Positions 46,858-56,000 of a stretch of DNA of 64,000 nt are shown here, piece after piece. The first letter of the stretch is position 1. Each line of letters begins with the position of its first letter. Below the pieces are notes generated by a model. That model did not search any database. It saw nothing but the letters and a program-made list of their open reading frames with translations, and had not been told where the DNA came from. The position numbers were made by a program, and so were the translations under genes. Source of the stretch: Prochlorococcus sp. AG-402-L18 (GTDB lineage: Bacteria > Cyanobacteriota > Cyanobacteriia > PCC-6307 > Cyanobiaceae); contig QCIL01000002.1 in NCBI GenBank assembly GCA_003216725.1, forward strand, positions 62,001 to 126,000, read 5' to 3'.

Positions 46858-49320
46858 ATGAAGGTTTCTCATAATTGGTTAACAAAATTAGTAGATATTA
46901 ATTCTACTCCAGAAGATCTTTCCGAAAAGCTATCTATTGGTGGCTTTGAGGTCGATTCTCTTCATGATTGCTCAAAAAATGTTAATGGCGTAGTTCTTGG
47001 AAAAGTCTTAACAGTTGTAAAACATAATGATTCTGAAAAATTATCTATTTGTCATGTTGATATTGGCAAAAATAAAAATTTACAAATAATTTGTGGAGCA
47101 AAGAACGTTAAGGCTAATGTTTATGTTTATGTAGCTACTGTAGGTGCGTATCTAAATGCAATTAATTTAACTATCAAAAAGAGTGAGATAAGAGGAGTCC
47201 TTAGTGAGGGAATGATATGTTCTTTACATGAATTGGGTTTGGAAGACTCAAGTGAGGGGATAGCAATAGTTGATGATAATATTGCAAATAAGCATGAATT
47301 AGGAACTCCTGGAGCTAATTTGTTAGATCTCAACGATTTTATTTATGATTTAGCAATAACAGCTAATAGACCTGATGGGATGTCTGTTGTAGGTATTTCA
47401 AGAGAGATATCTGCACTTTTGGAAACAAATCTACATTTTCCGAAAATCTACCACAATTACAAAATAAAAAAAATAGAAAATATTGAACTTTGTTCTGATG
47501 CTATTAACTCAAATTGCTTATACACAATAACTCCAATTGATGGAGTAAATGGAATTGAACCATCTCCTTCATGGATCAAAGATCGAATAGAAAAGTCAGG
47601 TATTAACTCTATTAATTTACTTGTGGATTTAACAAACTATATACTTTTAGAGCAGGGCCAACCCTTACATGCTTTTGATAAAGATAAATTATCAGATTTA
47701 ATAGGTAAAGAAGCCTTACCAGAACACTTTTCTGTAAGAAAGGCAAGGGATAATGAAAGCTTAGTTTGCTTAGATGGTAAAAAATATATATTGAATTCAA
47801 ATATAACTATTATTGCTTGCTGTGATATACCGGTGGCGATTGCAGGTGTTATAGGAGGTTTAGAAACTTCTGTAAATGATAAAACATCTTCTATTTATCT
47901 AGAAGGAGCAGTTTTTAATCCTGTTTCTATAAGAAAATCATCAAAAGAAATGGGAATCAGGACTGAATCTAGTAGTAGATTTGAAAAAGGTATTTCTCAT
48001 AAAAATACAATAGATTCTGTTACCCGAGCTATTAATCTCATAGAAGAATTCTTTGGTAAAAAGAATGTAATTATCAACACTTCTAATGAATTAGAAAAGC
48101 AAGAAACATTAATAAAATTAAGGAGAGACCGTATTCATAAAATACTTGGTCCAATATTAGTAGATAAAGATAAATCTATTTATAATAATTGTCTTGAGAA
48201 GAGGAACTTATCTGATAGAGAAATAGAAGATAAGTTGGAGTTAATTGGTTGTAATTTAATAATTAAAGATTATGGATGGGATGTAAATGTGATTCCAAAT
48301 AGATCACAAGATTTAATAAGAGAAATAGATTTAATTGAAGAAATCTCAAGATTAATAGGATACGATAGGTTTGATTTGAATCTCCCTAATCCAATTAAGC
48401 CAGGAAAGCTATCTCCCTCTCAATTAGCTCTAAGGAAATTAAAAAATGGTTTTACTGAGAATGGATTTAACGAAGTATTATCTTATTCACTTGTTCCAGA
48501 GGAAAATAATGATTTAATTAAGATTGCAAATCCATTATTGTTAGAAACAAGTTGTCTTAGAGATAATATCTGGCAAGAACATATAAGAATAATTAACCAG
48601 AATATAAAATTTGGTCAAAAAAGCTGTTGGATTTTCGAGGTTGGCAATATTTTTTATAATAATTCTGATTACGTAGAGGAAGAAATTCTTAATGGAGGTA
48701 TTTATGGTAAGAGTAAATTTGAGCAATGGGTTGGATCAGAAAAAGAAAATGATCTAAATTATTATGAAGCTAGAGGAAAGTTGAAGGAAGCCTTATCAAA
48801 TTTAAATATAAAGATCGAAGACAAACCAAATGATTCATATGATTTCCTTCATCCAGGGAAAACCTCAAAATTATTTATAGAAGGAAAAGAAGCAGGTTTT
48901 TTTGGGGAAATTCATCCAAAATTACTTGTTGAAAAAAAAGCTTTAAGAAAACTATATTTATTTAGTTTAAAAGTTTCTAATATTTTGGATGCAAGTACAA
49001 GAAAAAATAAATGGATTCCTATATATAAAAAATATCCACTTGTTCCAAAAATAGAAAGAGATATTAATTTTATTTTTAGTAAAAAATATTTAATTAATGA
49101 AATTATTAATCAGATCAAGAAAGCAGGTAAAAATTTATTAGAGGATGTAAATTTAATTGATGTTTTTGAAGATGAATCTTTAGGGAATGAATTTATAAGT
49201 TATACGTTTCGATTATCCTACAGAGATTCTCAAAAAACTTTACTTGATGCAGATATAACTTTGCTTCATAATAATATAATTTCAATAATTGAAAAAAAAT
49301 ATAAAACAAAATTGAGATAG
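46858..49320 (+). CDS. pheT: Phenylalanyl-tRNA synthetase beta subunit
   Basis: 820 residues: an N-terminal tRNA-binding OB domain (VVLGKVLTVVKHNDSEKLSICHVDIG), the B3/B4 editing region (LEGAVFNPVSIRKSSKEMGIRTESSSRFEKG near residue 350), B5, a catalytic-like core (REIDLIEEISRLIGYDRF near 490), and a C-terminal anticodon-binding FDX-ACB domain (KYPLVPKIERDINFIF). It pairs with PheS, which is not in this window. Confidence 0.97.
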   Translation: MKVSHNWLTKLVDINSTPEDLSEKLSIGGFEVDSLHDCSKNVNGVVLGKVLTVVKHNDSEKLSICHVDIGKNKNLQIICGAKNVKANVYVYVATVGAYLNAINLTIKKSEIRGVLSEGMICSLHELGLEDSSEGIAIVDDNIANKHELGTPGANLLDLNDFIYDLAITANRPDGMSVVGISREISALLETNLHFPKIYHNYKIKKIENIELCSDAINSNCLYTITPIDGVNGIEPSPSWIKDRIEKSGINSINLLVDLTNYILLEQGQPLHAFDKDKLSDLIGKEALPEHFSVRKARDNESLVCLDGKKYILNSNITIIACCDIPVAIAGVIGGLETSVNDKTSSIYLEGAVFNPVSIRKSSKEMGIRTESSSRFEKGISHKNTIDSVTRAINLIEEFFGKKNVIINTSNELEKQETLIKLRRDRIHKILGPILVDKDKSIYNNCLEKRNLSDREIEDKLELIGCNLIIKDYGWDVNVIPNRSQDLIREIDLIEEISRLIGYDRFDLNLPNPIKPGKLSPSQLALRKLKNGFTENGFNEVLSYSLVPEENNDLIKIANPLLLETSCLRDNIWQEHIRIINQNIKFGQKSCWIFEVGNIFYNNSDYVEEEILNGGIYGKSKFEQWVGSEKENDLNYYEARGKLKEALSNLNIKIEDKPNDSYDFLHPGKTSKLFIEGKEAGFFGEIHPKLLVEKKALRKLYLFSLKVSNILDASTRKNKWIPIYKKYPLVPKIERDINFIFSKKYLINEIINQIKKAGKNLLEDVNLIDVFEDESLGNEFISYTFRLSYRDSQKTLLDADITLLHNNIISIIEKKYKTKLR

Positions 49321-49342
49321 ATATTATCATTAGTCTAGTATG

Positions 49343-49390
49343 AGACTATATATGAGTCTAGTATTAATTCTTATATAAGACTTTTAATAA
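49343..49390 (+). repeat. 48 bp palindrome-bearing repeat, copy A (diverged)
   Basis: This copy contains AGACTATATATGAGTCT (49343-49359), an AGACT-N7-AGTCT inverted repeat, then TCTTATATAAGA (perfect 12 nt palindrome, 49369-49380). It aligns in the same orientation with copies B and C, with small gaps. It lies 40-80 bp before the start of the Trp-rich secreted protein gene. Confidence 0.55.
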
Positions 49391-49413
49391 TCATATAAAT
49401 ACATTGGATAGTT

Positions 49414-49419
49414 TATAAT
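49414..49419 (+). promoter_or_regulatory. Consensus -10 box of the Trp-rich protein gene
   Basis: A perfect TATAAT ends 7 bp before the ATG at 49427. Transcription would start at or within a base of the start codon, which suggests a leaderless mRNA. No Shine-Dalgarno sequence is visible. A good -35 box is not seen; repeat copy A lies where an upstream activator might bind. Confidence 0.45.
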
Positions 49420-49426
49420 AGTATTT

Positions 49427-49675
49427 ATGTATAGTTTATTTTCGTTTATCCTTTCATCATTGTTTTGGGTTCAAGTTCCTCAATGGTCAGATGATTGGTC
49501 TAAATGTTCCGTTGATGTTCCAGATGCTTCATGTCATTGGTATGTGACTGCGCCTGATAATACTTTTGGAGAAGGCTTTGACTGGACTAGCGCACCCTGG
49601 TTTGACGCAAATGGACTAAATGACGTACCTAGTATAGACAGAAAAACAGCTATTCAGAAATTGCAAGATAAGTAG
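49427..49675 (+). CDS. Small Trp-rich secreted protein, unknown
   Basis: 82 residues. An N-terminal hydrophobic segment (MYSLFSFILSSLFWVQVP) is probably a signal peptide or anchor. The rest is acidic, with six Trp in all (14, 20, 24, 38, 53, 58) and two Cys (27 and 36) that could form a disulfide outside the cytoplasm. No family is recognised. It is flanked by copies of a 48 bp direct repeat, one upstream and two downstream, and followed by a hairpin. Confidence 0.65.
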   Translation: MYSLFSFILSSLFWVQVPQWSDDWSKCSVDVPDASCHWYVTAPDNTFGEGFDWTSAPWFDANGLNDVPSIDRKTAIQKLQDK

Positions 49676-49695
49676 TACTGTCTTAAAGGCAGTAC
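49675..49695 (+). terminator. Hairpin directly after the Trp-rich protein gene
   Basis: GTACTGTC-TTAAA-GGCAGTAC is an 8 bp stem with one G-T pair and a 5 nt loop. It begins on the last base of the stop codon. No T-run follows, so it may be a processing or stability hairpin and not a classical terminator. Confidence 0.55.
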
Positions 49696-49871
49696 AGGCA
49701 GATATAAAATGGAGTTATATCAATACTTTTTAAGCATTATTATTTTTATGGACATTGAAAGGACATAATTTATAGATTTATTAATCAATTTGTAATTTTT
49801 TTAATAATCATTAAGTAATTTGAGGATGGTTTATTAAAATTAAAATTACTATATCTTATTTATCTCGAATA

Positions 49872-49919
49872 AGACTTTATAATAGACTTATTATAAGTCT
49901 TATATGAGATTTAATATAC
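49872..49919 (+). repeat. 48 bp palindrome-bearing repeat, copy B
   Basis: Pattern: AGACT, then 7 bp, then AGACTTATTATAAGTCT (49884-49900; 7 bp arms around TTA), then TATATGAGATT. It agrees with copy C (50054-50101) at 42 of 48 positions in direct orientation, offset by 182 bp. It lies in a 425 bp gene-free region between two convergent genes. Confidence 0.7.
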
Positions 49920-50053
49920 AAAGAAATTTCTTTCATTATTCAAAGTAATTTATTTTTTATTTTTTTATTCATTCAAAATAATTTTATCCATAAATATTGC
50001 TAACAAATAATTAATAAAAAAAGGAAATTCATAACTCTCAGTTATCTTATCAT

Positions 50054-50101
50054 AGACTATATATTAGACTAATTATAAGTCTTATATGAGATTATGTATA
50101 C
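50054..50101 (+). repeat. 48 bp palindrome-bearing repeat, copy C
   Basis: Core AGACTAATTATAAGTCT (50066-50082), preceded by AGACT at 50054 and followed by TATATGAGATT. Its right end reaches the stop codon of the RHH/J-domain gene. Together with copies A and B it forms a family of three in 760 bp. Confidence 0.7.
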
Positions 50102-51114
50102 TAATTTCTATATAGATTTTTTAGCAGTTGATATGCTTCATTTAATTTTCTCATTTGATCTGTTGATCCTCCAGCATCTGGATGCGTCTCTAAAGCTATT
50201 GATTTATAGGCCTCCCTAATTTTTCGTAATGAATGAGCTGATCCTGCGGATGTTGATAAATTCAATAATTTAAGTGCTCCATGTACAGTCATCGTTGAGT
50301 CCAATGTTTCAAATGAATTGGATCTGTTATTTCGTTTAAATCTACTTACAAATCTCCTCATTAGTGTTGGTATCCTATTAATTAAATCTGATGTAGCAAA
50401 AGGGTCTTCTAAAACGCCAATCATTAATAAAACAATTTCAAGGGATGGATTTTTCTTTATCCAAAATGGGCATAATTCAGACATAAATTTATTGGCTGCA
50501 CTCCACGTAAAGGGTAGATTTTCTGTTCCATCAAGGTTTGGCCATATATCCCTTCCAAACCAATCCATCGAGGCTTCTACTACATGATCGTTAGGAACTG
50601 TTCCATATAAGGTTTTCCAATGACTAATTATCGCTATTCGACATTTCATTAATTCACTTTCTTTAATTGTATTAATTTGAATATCATTAATATTCTCCTT
50701 TAATTTTTCACTATTAATACTTCTTCTTAGATTCTTTACTTTTTTTTCAACAAAATTGGGAAGGCTTATATTTGAGTTGGCTTTTTCTTTATATTGATCG
50801 TTATTAGAAAATCTTTTATTTAAAGATATTTCATTAACTTCTTTTTTAATTTCTGATTTAATTAATACCAATGAAGTATTTTCATCAATATTTAAATTTT
50901 CATTATTATTATTTTTCTCGCTAAAGTCTATTTCTTGCTGTTGGTTCTTAGGTAGTAAATCATCTTCTTGAAGAAGTTCTTTAAGTATTTTTTCAATTAC
51001 AGGGCCTCTTGCTCTAAATCCCCATTCTTTTCGTAATTGATCAAACCTGGAAATTAGTTCCTCAGGTAAATCAATTGAAATTCTTTTTGTATTTGAATTT
51101 TCAGGAATATTCAA
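50101..51114 (-). CDS. RHH and J-domain fusion protein
   Basis: 337 residues. Residues 9-49 (KRISIDLPEELISRFDQL, then RARGPVIEKILKELL) have the ribbon-helix-helix DNA-binding pattern. Residues 50-150 are low-complexity and Asn/Lys-rich. A conserved-looking middle part follows (WKTLYGTVPNDHVVEASMDWFGRD type, 165-260). The C-terminal 60 residues form a J-domain with the HPD triad at 311-313 and the helix KLNEAYQLLKNLY. J-domains activate DnaK, so the protein may bring Hsp70 to DNA or to a DNA-bound complex. This pairing is unusual and the function is not known to me. Confidence 0.75.
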   Translation of the reverse strand: MNIPENSNTKRISIDLPEELISRFDQLRKEWGFRARGPVIEKILKELLQEDDLLPKNQQQEIDFSEKNNNNENLNIDENTSLVLIKSEIKKEVNEISLNKRFSNNDQYKEKANSNISLPNFVEKKVKNLRRSINSEKLKENINDIQINTIKESELMKCRIAIISHWKTLYGTVPNDHVVEASMDWFGRDIWPNLDGTENLPFTWSAANKFMSELCPFWIKKNPSLEIVLLMIGVLEDPFATSDLINRIPTLMRRFVSRFKRNNRSNSFETLDSTMTVHGALKLLNLSTSAGSAHSLRKIREAYKSIALETHPDAGGSTDQMRKLNEAYQLLKNLYRN

Positions 51115-51258
51115 TAATATTTTTCTTTAATATGTAGGAATTTATTTAATTTTATTCAAAAAAAATTGAAAGTCCATATAGAATAATGTTTTTAAATTAA
51201 AACCAACTTATTTTTATGTCACAAGTTAATTAAGTATTTTTTTATAATAATAATAAAA

Positions 51259-51438
51259 ATGTTTAATTGTTATTTCAAGTCATCCAAAGAAAAAAAGAGT
51301 TTTTATCAACATAAGAAGTTAGAAATGCTCAATTATATTAAGGACTCACTTGAACGTAAAATTGCCTCTGTAACAGCTTCTATAGAGGTTTTAGAAAGCC
51401 AAATAAGCAGAGATAAAGAAGTTGAATTAACTAACTAG
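51259..51438 (+). CDS. Small coiled-coil protein, 59 residues
   Basis: ATG 51259. A Cys/Lys-rich start (MFNCYFKSSKEKKSF) is followed by a long amphipathic helix (LNYIKDSLERKIASVTASIE, then VLESQISRDKEVEL) that looks like a coiled coil. No membrane span. It is divergent from the RHH/J-domain gene and ends 3 bp before the convergent Ap4A phosphorylase-like gene. Unknown function. Confidence 0.55.
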   Translation: MFNCYFKSSKEKKSFYQHKKLEMLNYIKDSLERKIASVTASIEVLESQISRDKEVELTN

Positions 51439-51441
51439 TAT

Positions 51442-52272
51442 TTAAACAAAACTTTCTAGAAGTTTTTCAGGGCCAAGTTTCTTTAAATAATTAATATTCG
51501 ATTTTTCAGTTACTAATAAATATCCTGCAAACCCTAAACCATTAATACTGAAACCATGAATTTTATCATTTTTTCTTTTTATAATAGCTATCCACTTATT
51601 AGTTATTAAAATATTGTAAGGATATATCGGTTTCTTATCACTAATAGGGTCCCCAAGTCCTAATTTCTTGCATAATTCTAAATAAAATTCAAAAATAGAA
51701 GATGAATTTTCTAAAAAATTAAATTTAGATACAATTATATTTTTTCTAAGCTTACTATTTATATCTTGATATGAGTTCATTTCTAAAAACCACTTTTCTC
51801 TTGGGCATGATATCTCACCTTTAGATCTACGCAGAAGTTGAAAATGTCTGTGAGGTTGACTTGCACCCGCAATTGGAGAACTATTGAAAAACCATAATCC
51901 ACTAGTATCTTTATTAACTTGTTGGATTGCTCTCCAATCTTTAATATCTAACCATCCATTTTGAGGTTTCCATTCATTCGTAATCAGTAAAATATGTCCT
52001 TTTTGTACAGGGTACTTATTTAATATTAGTTGATGATTATCACCAATTTTATCAATTTCTAGAATCTTTTCCCATGGACAAAATGGATTCTGCTTAGGAC
52101 CATAAATTTTTTTTTTAATAAATTTTGAAGTATCTAGTTTCCTAATTATGAAGTCGTCTTTTTCATATAAATCTCTTGTAATTATATGAGTTTTGAGAGG
52201 ATATAATGATTCATCATCAATTGATAATCGAGTTTGCTCTAGTGCTTTTTTCCAATATATTTCTAAACTCAT
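51442..52272 (-). CDS. Ap4A phosphorylase/ATP adenylyltransferase-like protein
   Basis: 276 residues of the GalT/HIT superfamily. The active-site pair is H141-R-H143 in SQPHRHFQLL, with LNKYPVQKGHILLITNEW upstream, as in yeast Apa1/Apa2, which phosphorolyse diadenosine tetraphosphate to ADP and ATP. The C-terminal PYNILITNKWIAIIKR also fits. It probably clears alarmone-like dinucleotides made under stress. Confidence 0.85.
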   Translation of the reverse strand: MSLEIYWKKALEQTRLSIDDESLYPLKTHIITRDLYEKDDFIIRKLDTSKFIKKKIYGPKQNPFCPWEKILEIDKIGDNHQLILNKYPVQKGHILLITNEWKPQNGWLDIKDWRAIQQVNKDTSGLWFFNSSPIAGASQPHRHFQLLRRSKGEISCPREKWFLEMNSYQDINSKLRKNIIVSKFNFLENSSSIFEFYLELCKKLGLGDPISDKKPIYPYNILITNKWIAIIKRKNDKIHGFSINGLGFAGYLLVTEKSNINYLKKLGPEKLLESFV

Positions 52273-52320
52273 TTAAAAAAAATTATCATAATCATTCTAA
52301 AAAAAATAATAAATTTGTAA

Positions 52321-52704
52321 TTACTTTTTATTAAATTGATATTCTTTCAATTTTTCTAGAGGTACTGATTCTAAGACTACAATATTCGTTGATTCTAATA
52401 TTACTTTTGGTGCAAGACCGTCTAATAATGCTTGCTTCCACCTTTCAAGACAAATACACCAATGATCACCATCCTTTAATCCTGGGAAGGAATAAATAGG
52501 CATGGGAGTTATTAAATCATTACCTTGTGATTTACTATATTTCAGGAAATTATCATCCATTACACAACATATAGAATGATTACCTCCATCATTTTTGTCA
52601 TAGTTGCAAAATCCATCTCTGAACCACCCTGTCATAGGTGCGCAACTACAAACCTCAATTTTTTTTCCTAGGACATTCAATTGATCTTGATTATTTATGG
52701 TCAT
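52321..52704 (-). CDS. DUF2237 protein
   Basis: 127 residues. The conserved pieces are VLGKKIEVCSCAPMTGWFRDG, then GNHSICCVMDDNFLKYSKSQGNDL and GLKDGDHWCICLERWKQAL, which match the DUF2237 family with its invariant Cys residues. Function unknown. It is widespread in cyanobacteria and proteobacteria. It lies 48 bp upstream of the Ap4A phosphorylase-like gene on the same strand. Confidence 0.85.
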   Translation of the reverse strand: MTINNQDQLNVLGKKIEVCSCAPMTGWFRDGFCNYDKNDGGNHSICCVMDDNFLKYSKSQGNDLITPMPIYSFPGLKDGDHWCICLERWKQALLDGLAPKVILESTNIVVLESVPLEKLKEYQFNKK

Positions 52705-52759
52705 AGATTTTTTTAATAATAATAAAATACCAACATTTCTTTAAAAAAGGTTGACGAGT

Positions 52760-52831
52760 ATGGGGGGTAAGGAGGTAATAATTCTAATAAGGTTTTTTTC
52801 ATTATGGATTGGGACTTTACTGAAAACATAG
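52760..52831 (+). CDS. Possible 23-residue hydrophobic leader ORF
   Basis: ATG 52760 opens MGGKEVIILIRFFSLWIGTL and stops at TAG 52829, overlapping the start of the downstream 72-residue gene in another frame. Its first codons lie in an unusual G-rich stretch (TGGGGGGTAAGGAGGT). It could be a leader peptide coupling or attenuating the next gene, or a chance ORF. Confidence 0.3.
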   Translation: MGGKEVIILIRFFSLWIGTLLKT

Positions 52832-53022
52832 CATTTAAAGCTCTTTATGATGCCTTTAAAGATAGTGATGAAACTTCCGCATTAGAATTTTTATCTAGTG
52901 ATGGTGCTTCATATTATCTTGAGTTAACACAGGACGCAGCGGGTGAGGGACTTGATCTGGGTGATAATGAAACGATGGAGGAACTTCAGGAAGAAATTAT
53001 TGAATATTTAGAAAACAACTAA
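52804..53022 (+). CDS. Small acidic protein, 72 residues
   Basis: MDWDFTENIAFKALYDAF, then many Asp and Glu, ending MEELQEEIIEYLENN. It has no Cys, no span and no signal peptide, with a strongly acidic pI. The best Shine-Dalgarno sequence (GGAGG at 52771) is 29 bp away, too far for direct use, and no closer one is visible. It is divergent from the DUF2237 gene and convergent with metH. Unknown function. Confidence 0.65.
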   Translation: MDWDFTENIAFKALYDAFKDSDETSALEFLSSDGASYYLELTQDAAGEGLDLGDNETMEELQEEIIEYLENN

Positions 53023-53031
53023 AGATTCAGC

Positions 53032-56000
53032 TTAAGCACTGAAATATTTAGCTTTTGAGTGTAATGAAATTATAGCTGTAGTACTTTGTTCAGGATGTAA
53101 TTGTTCAGATTCATCCATTGTCAAGTTAATTCTTTTGGCATCCAACAATGATAATTGTATGTTTGAATCAGATACTTTTGGACATGCAGGATATCCAAAT
53201 GAATATCTAGCACCTCTATATTTTTGAGCTAGTATTTCTCTATTTTTGTCTGGTTCTTCAGTCCTAAAACCACATTCAATACGAATTAATGCATGTACAT
53301 ACTCAGCTAGAGCTTCTGCTAATTGCACTGTAAGTCCATGGAATAATAAATAATCGCTATATTTATCTTCTTTAAATAGTTTTTGAGAATATTCACTTGA
53401 GATGTCACCCATAGTTACTGCCTGCATAGGAAATATATCTATTGGTTTATCATTTTTTAAATCACAATAGAAATCAGCTATGCAAAGATTATTCCCAGAT
53501 TTTTGTCTTGGAAAATTGAATTGGGAAATTTTATTTAAAGATTTATCATCAAATAAAAATACACTATTATCTTTTCTACCACATCTGAAATATCCATAAA
53601 CTGCTTTGGGTGAAATCAGTTTTTTTTCTAGAATTATCTCTAACCATTTATCTAACAACGGTTTAGCATATGAATCCAAATAGTAATTGTATTCATCTAC
53701 GCTTTGGTTTTTTCCTTTTTTTATTTGCCATTGTCCGCTGAATAGAGCTTTCTTATCTAAATAAAAAATTAACTTGTTTAAATCTATATCAACGTCGTAT
53801 AAGACCTTTGTTCCCAAAAAAGGAGCTTGAATTGGTTCTTCTTCATTTATAAATTTAGATCTTGTAAGATTTTCTTTTAGATTTAATTTGGAGGTCTCAG
53901 GATCTATGGATATTGATTTATTAACCAATTCAGAGTTGGTTTTTGATGAGGCTAAATTAATATTAATACCTTCCTTATTAATAAATCCCTGTGTATTAGA
54001 CCAATTTCCCTTTTTTTTATTATCCATATATTCATTCATGAATTTAAGATCAGTGAACGCATCTTTTCCGTACAATATTTTCCCTTTATATATTTTGCTG
54101 CAGTCCTCATTTACAAATTTTGGTGTTAAGGCTGCGCCTCCTAATATTACTGGTACACTGATATTCTCTTTGTTAAAAGCCTCTAAATTATCTTTCATAA
54201 AAGCAGTTGATTTAACAAGTAATCCGCTCATAGCGATGCAATCTGCTTTGTGCTTCTTTTGTGCATCAATAATTGCTGAAACATCTTGCTTTATTCCAAG
54301 ATTTATTACGTCATAACCATTATTTGTAAGTATTATGTCAACCAAATTTTTTCCAATATCATGAACATCACCTTTTACAGTTGCAATTAAGAGTTTTCCA
54401 TTTGATATGTTTTCATCTACAGTTTCCATATATGGTTCTAAAATTGAAACAGCAAATTTCATTGTTTCAGCGGATTGAAGTACAAATGGCAATTGCATTT
54501 GACCTGAGCCAAATAAATCTCCTACAACTTTCATCCCATCTAGTAGAAAGGTATTAATTATTTCAAGAGGTTTATATTTTTCTAACGCTTTATTTAATTG
54601 ATCCTCTAAACCTATTTTTTCTCCATCAATAATATGATTTTTAAGACTTTCTTCCAGAGTTAGGTTTTTATTTTCTAAAGATGCTTTTTTGAAATCTTGA
54701 ATAGATAAATCTTGAAAAGCCTTTGTTAATTCTACTAATGGATCATAAATACATATATCATCTTCAAATTCTCTTTTGTCATATATCAAATCTAAGCAAA
54801 GCTTTTTAGTTTCTTCAGAAATTTTAGATAATGGCAAAATTTTATTTGGTGCGATGATAGCAGAATCCAATCCTGCTTTAATACATTCATCTAAAAATAT
54901 TGAATTTAGATTAATTCTAGATAATGGTGAAAGACCAAAACTAATATTTGATATTCCAAGTATGATATGAATATCTGGGAAATTTTCACGAATTTTTGAT
55001 ATAGCAGTAATTGTTTCTTTAGCGTTTAATCTATCTTCTTCTATCCCAGTAGATATTGGCAAGGCTAATGGATCAAAAAAGAGCTCATAATCTGACAAAC
55101 CACATTCTCTGGTTCTATTAATCGCTCGTTTAACAATCTTATATTTTTTATTTGCATTCCTTGCCATTCCATCTTCATCAATAGTTCCGACAACAAGACC
55201 TGAACCATACCCCAAGGCTAAATTTAGAACTTGATCAAATCTTTGATCACCATCTTCATAATTGGTTGAATTTATAATACATTTACCGCCAGCTGACTTT
55301 AATCCACTTTCCATTTTGTCAGCATCTGTAGAATCAATCATTAAAGGTAAATTTATGTTGGTAACTAGTCTTGAAGTTATTTCTTTCATATCTTTCACAC
55401 CGTCCCTTCCTACATAGTCAACATTTACATCAAGAACGTGTGCATTTTCTTTTTGTTGTTGCTTGGCAATTGAAACTAGACCATCCCAATCGTCTTTATT
55501 TAGCAACTCCCTTACCTTTTTAGATCCACTTGCATTTAATCTTTCTCCTACTATCAAAATTGAATTGTCTTGTTTGTATGGCACAGAATTATATATTGAT
55601 GATGCAGAAGGAATATATCCACTTGAATTATTCTTACCTTTTTCGTTAGATCTTTCGTTATCAATAATTTCATCAATTATTGAAGAAAGATATTTAATAT
55701 GATCAGGTGTCGTCCCACAACATCCGCCTATTAATTGAACATTAAAATCATATATAAAATTCATTAACTGCATTTTTAATTCTATTGGCTTTAATCTGTA
55801 GTGAGCCACACCACCAATATTTTCAGGTAGTCCTGCATTGGGAATACAACTTATAGCGAAGGGTGAATTTTCAGATAAATATTTAATATGCTCCTTCATT
55901 TGTTCTGGACCAGTTGCACAATTAAGTCCCAGGATATCTATATTAAATGGCTCTAATATTGTTAGTGCAGATGCGATATCAGATCCAACAAGCATAGTAC

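Noticed and set aside
49343-50101. CRISPR array or insertion sequence
   Set aside because: Only three imperfect copies at unequal spacing (about 530 and 182 bp), no spacers, no cas genes and no transposase.
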